Shown piece by piece: positions 45,158 to 45,868 of a DNA stretch of 45,868 bases; positions within the stretch are counted from its first letter, which is position 1, and every line of letters starts with the position of its first letter. Origin of the DNA: an uncultured Rhodospirillales bacterium. Lineage in GTDB: Bacteria > Pseudomonadota > Alphaproteobacteria > Reyranellales > Reyranellaceae. A program made the translations under genes and the position numbers. The DNA is taken from contig CAMFJT010000017.1 in the NCBI GenBank assembly GCA_945957125.1, positions 1-45,868 of the forward strand. The letters are read 5' to 3'. The notes under the pieces are model-generated. The model worked only from the letters and a program-made list of their open reading frames with translations. It had not been told where the DNA came from and ran no database searches.

Positions 45158-45868
45158 ACGTGCGCGTCTGGTTCGAAAGCATCGCGGCGTGGGCCGACCG
45201 GCATTCGCCGCAGACCCTGTTCGCGCGCGCGCTGATCATCATCGTGGTGCCGATGCTGCTGTTGCAGGCGTTGTCGGCCTGGTGGTTCTACAGCCAGCGC
45301 GGCGACAACGTGACCAACCGGCTGGCGCTGCTGCTGGTGCGCGACCTGCGCGCCCTGATCGCGCTGCGTGCCGACTTTCCCGACGCCGCCCACAGCGCCT
45401 GGATCGTCGAGCGTGCCCGCGAGGACCTGTTCATGACCGTGCGCTTCCGCAAGGGCATCGTCCGGCCCTTCCGCACACCGGCCTATTTCGACATCGTGGC
45501 ACGCGAGGTCCAGGGCGCGCTCGATGCCGACCTCAAGCGGCCCTACTTCCTCGACAACACCGTGGGCGGCAACCAGCTCATGGTCGAGATCCAGCTCGGC
45601 GACGGCGAGCTGATGGAAGTCTACGTCCCTTACCTGCGACTGACCTTCGGCTCGAGCTTCGCCTACGTTCTGGCGCAGGTCGGGCTGGCGCTGGTGCTGT
45701 TCGGCCTCGCCATCTGGTTCATGCGCCGCGAGCTGGTGCCGATCGAGCATCTCGGCGTCGCCGCCGACGCGCTCGGCAAGGGCCGCGACGTGCCGGACTT
45801 CGCCTTCTCCGGCGGCACGCGCGAGGTGCGCAACGCCGCCACCGCCTTCCAGACCATGCGCATCCGCC
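45154..45868 (+). CDS. EnvZ-type sensor histidine kinase, 5' part only
   Basis: Starts ATG 45154 inside the petR stop and runs off the window; 238 codons are visible. TM1 about 24-46 (LFARALIIIVVPMLLLQALS), a periplasmic domain of about 120 residues including FRTPAYFDIVAREVQGALDA and NTVGGNQLMVEIQLGDGELM, TM2 about 168-190 (AYVLAQVGLALVLFGLAIWF) and the start of HAMP (RRELVPIEHLGVAADALGKG). The kinase core is beyond the edge. Partner of the PetR-like regulator. Confidence 0.88.
   Translation, partial: MNVRVWFESIAAWADRHSPQTLFARALIIIVVPMLLLQALSAWWFYSQRGDNVTNRLALLLVRDLRALIALRADFPDAAHSAWIVERAREDLFMTVRFRKGIVRPFRTPAYFDIVAREVQGALDADLKRPYFLDNTVGGNQLMVEIQLGDGELMEVYVPYLRLTFGSSFAYVLAQVGLALVLFGLAIWFMRRELVPIEHLGVAADALGKGRDVPDFAFSGGTREVRNAATAFQTMRIR

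Overview
The window is high-GC chromosomal DNA from an alphaproteobacterium. Evidence includes the aroA-cmk-rpsA-ihfB-lapA block, the FYDLN-acid (TIGR02300) protein, uvrC plus pgsA-moaD-moaE, the petP-petR-envZ-type cluster, and ABC_sub_bind-family binding proteins. A Reyranella/Rhodospirillales-Hyphomicrobiales-like lineage is the best guess; it is inferred from gene content and not proven. No rRNA, CRISPR array, transposase or phage structural cluster is visible. Gene starts are often GTG or TTG, and ATGA stop/start overlaps are common.

Left part (1-8.9 kb): a minus-strand operon of a MarR regulator, the FAD and fused FeS/molybdenum subunits of a xanthine-dehydrogenase-type hydroxylase, a 6-hydroxynicotinate reductase-like flavo/FeS protein and a UPF0280 protein. 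It looks like an N-heterocycle (nicotinate-type) hydroxylation-reduction pathway. The four catalytic-part genes are joined by ATGA overlaps. A CaiB/BaiF CoA-transferase gene diverges from marR, and an ornithine-cyclodeaminase-like gene converges on it. The UPF0280 gene carries an in-frame palindromic repeat.

8.9-17.6 kb: housekeeping block (lapA, ihfB, rpsA with terminator, cmk, aroA; divergent TIGR02300 gene; tRNA-Ala(GGC) with terminator), followed by an XRE regulator and several small envelope or hypothetical genes and a cupin.

17.6-32.7 kb: a signalling-rich stretch. It holds a 1638-aa double-core hybrid histidine kinase, a structured leader or small RNA ending in an intrinsic terminator before phoH, uvrC, and then a six-gene minus-strand operon: orphan periplasmic binding protein, sensor kinase, receiver, receiver-cyclase, and two more orphan binding proteins. 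This operon has no ABC permease or ATPase and sits between uvrC and pgsA, which are usual neighbours in alphaproteobacteria. It is the most promising candidate for an undescribed system.

32.9-45.9 kb: pgsA-moaD-moaE (MoaD/MoaE supply molybdopterin needed by the hydroxylase on the left), an acetyltransferase-like protein, a TPP-riboswitch-controlled thiO-thiS-thiG-thiE-thiF(-DUF2630) operon, a MerR-ATPase fusion, ilvE with a promoter full of inverted repeats, an FAD monooxygenase, a GH25 lipoprotein, a GST, and the petP-petR-envZ-type two-component operon running off the right edge.
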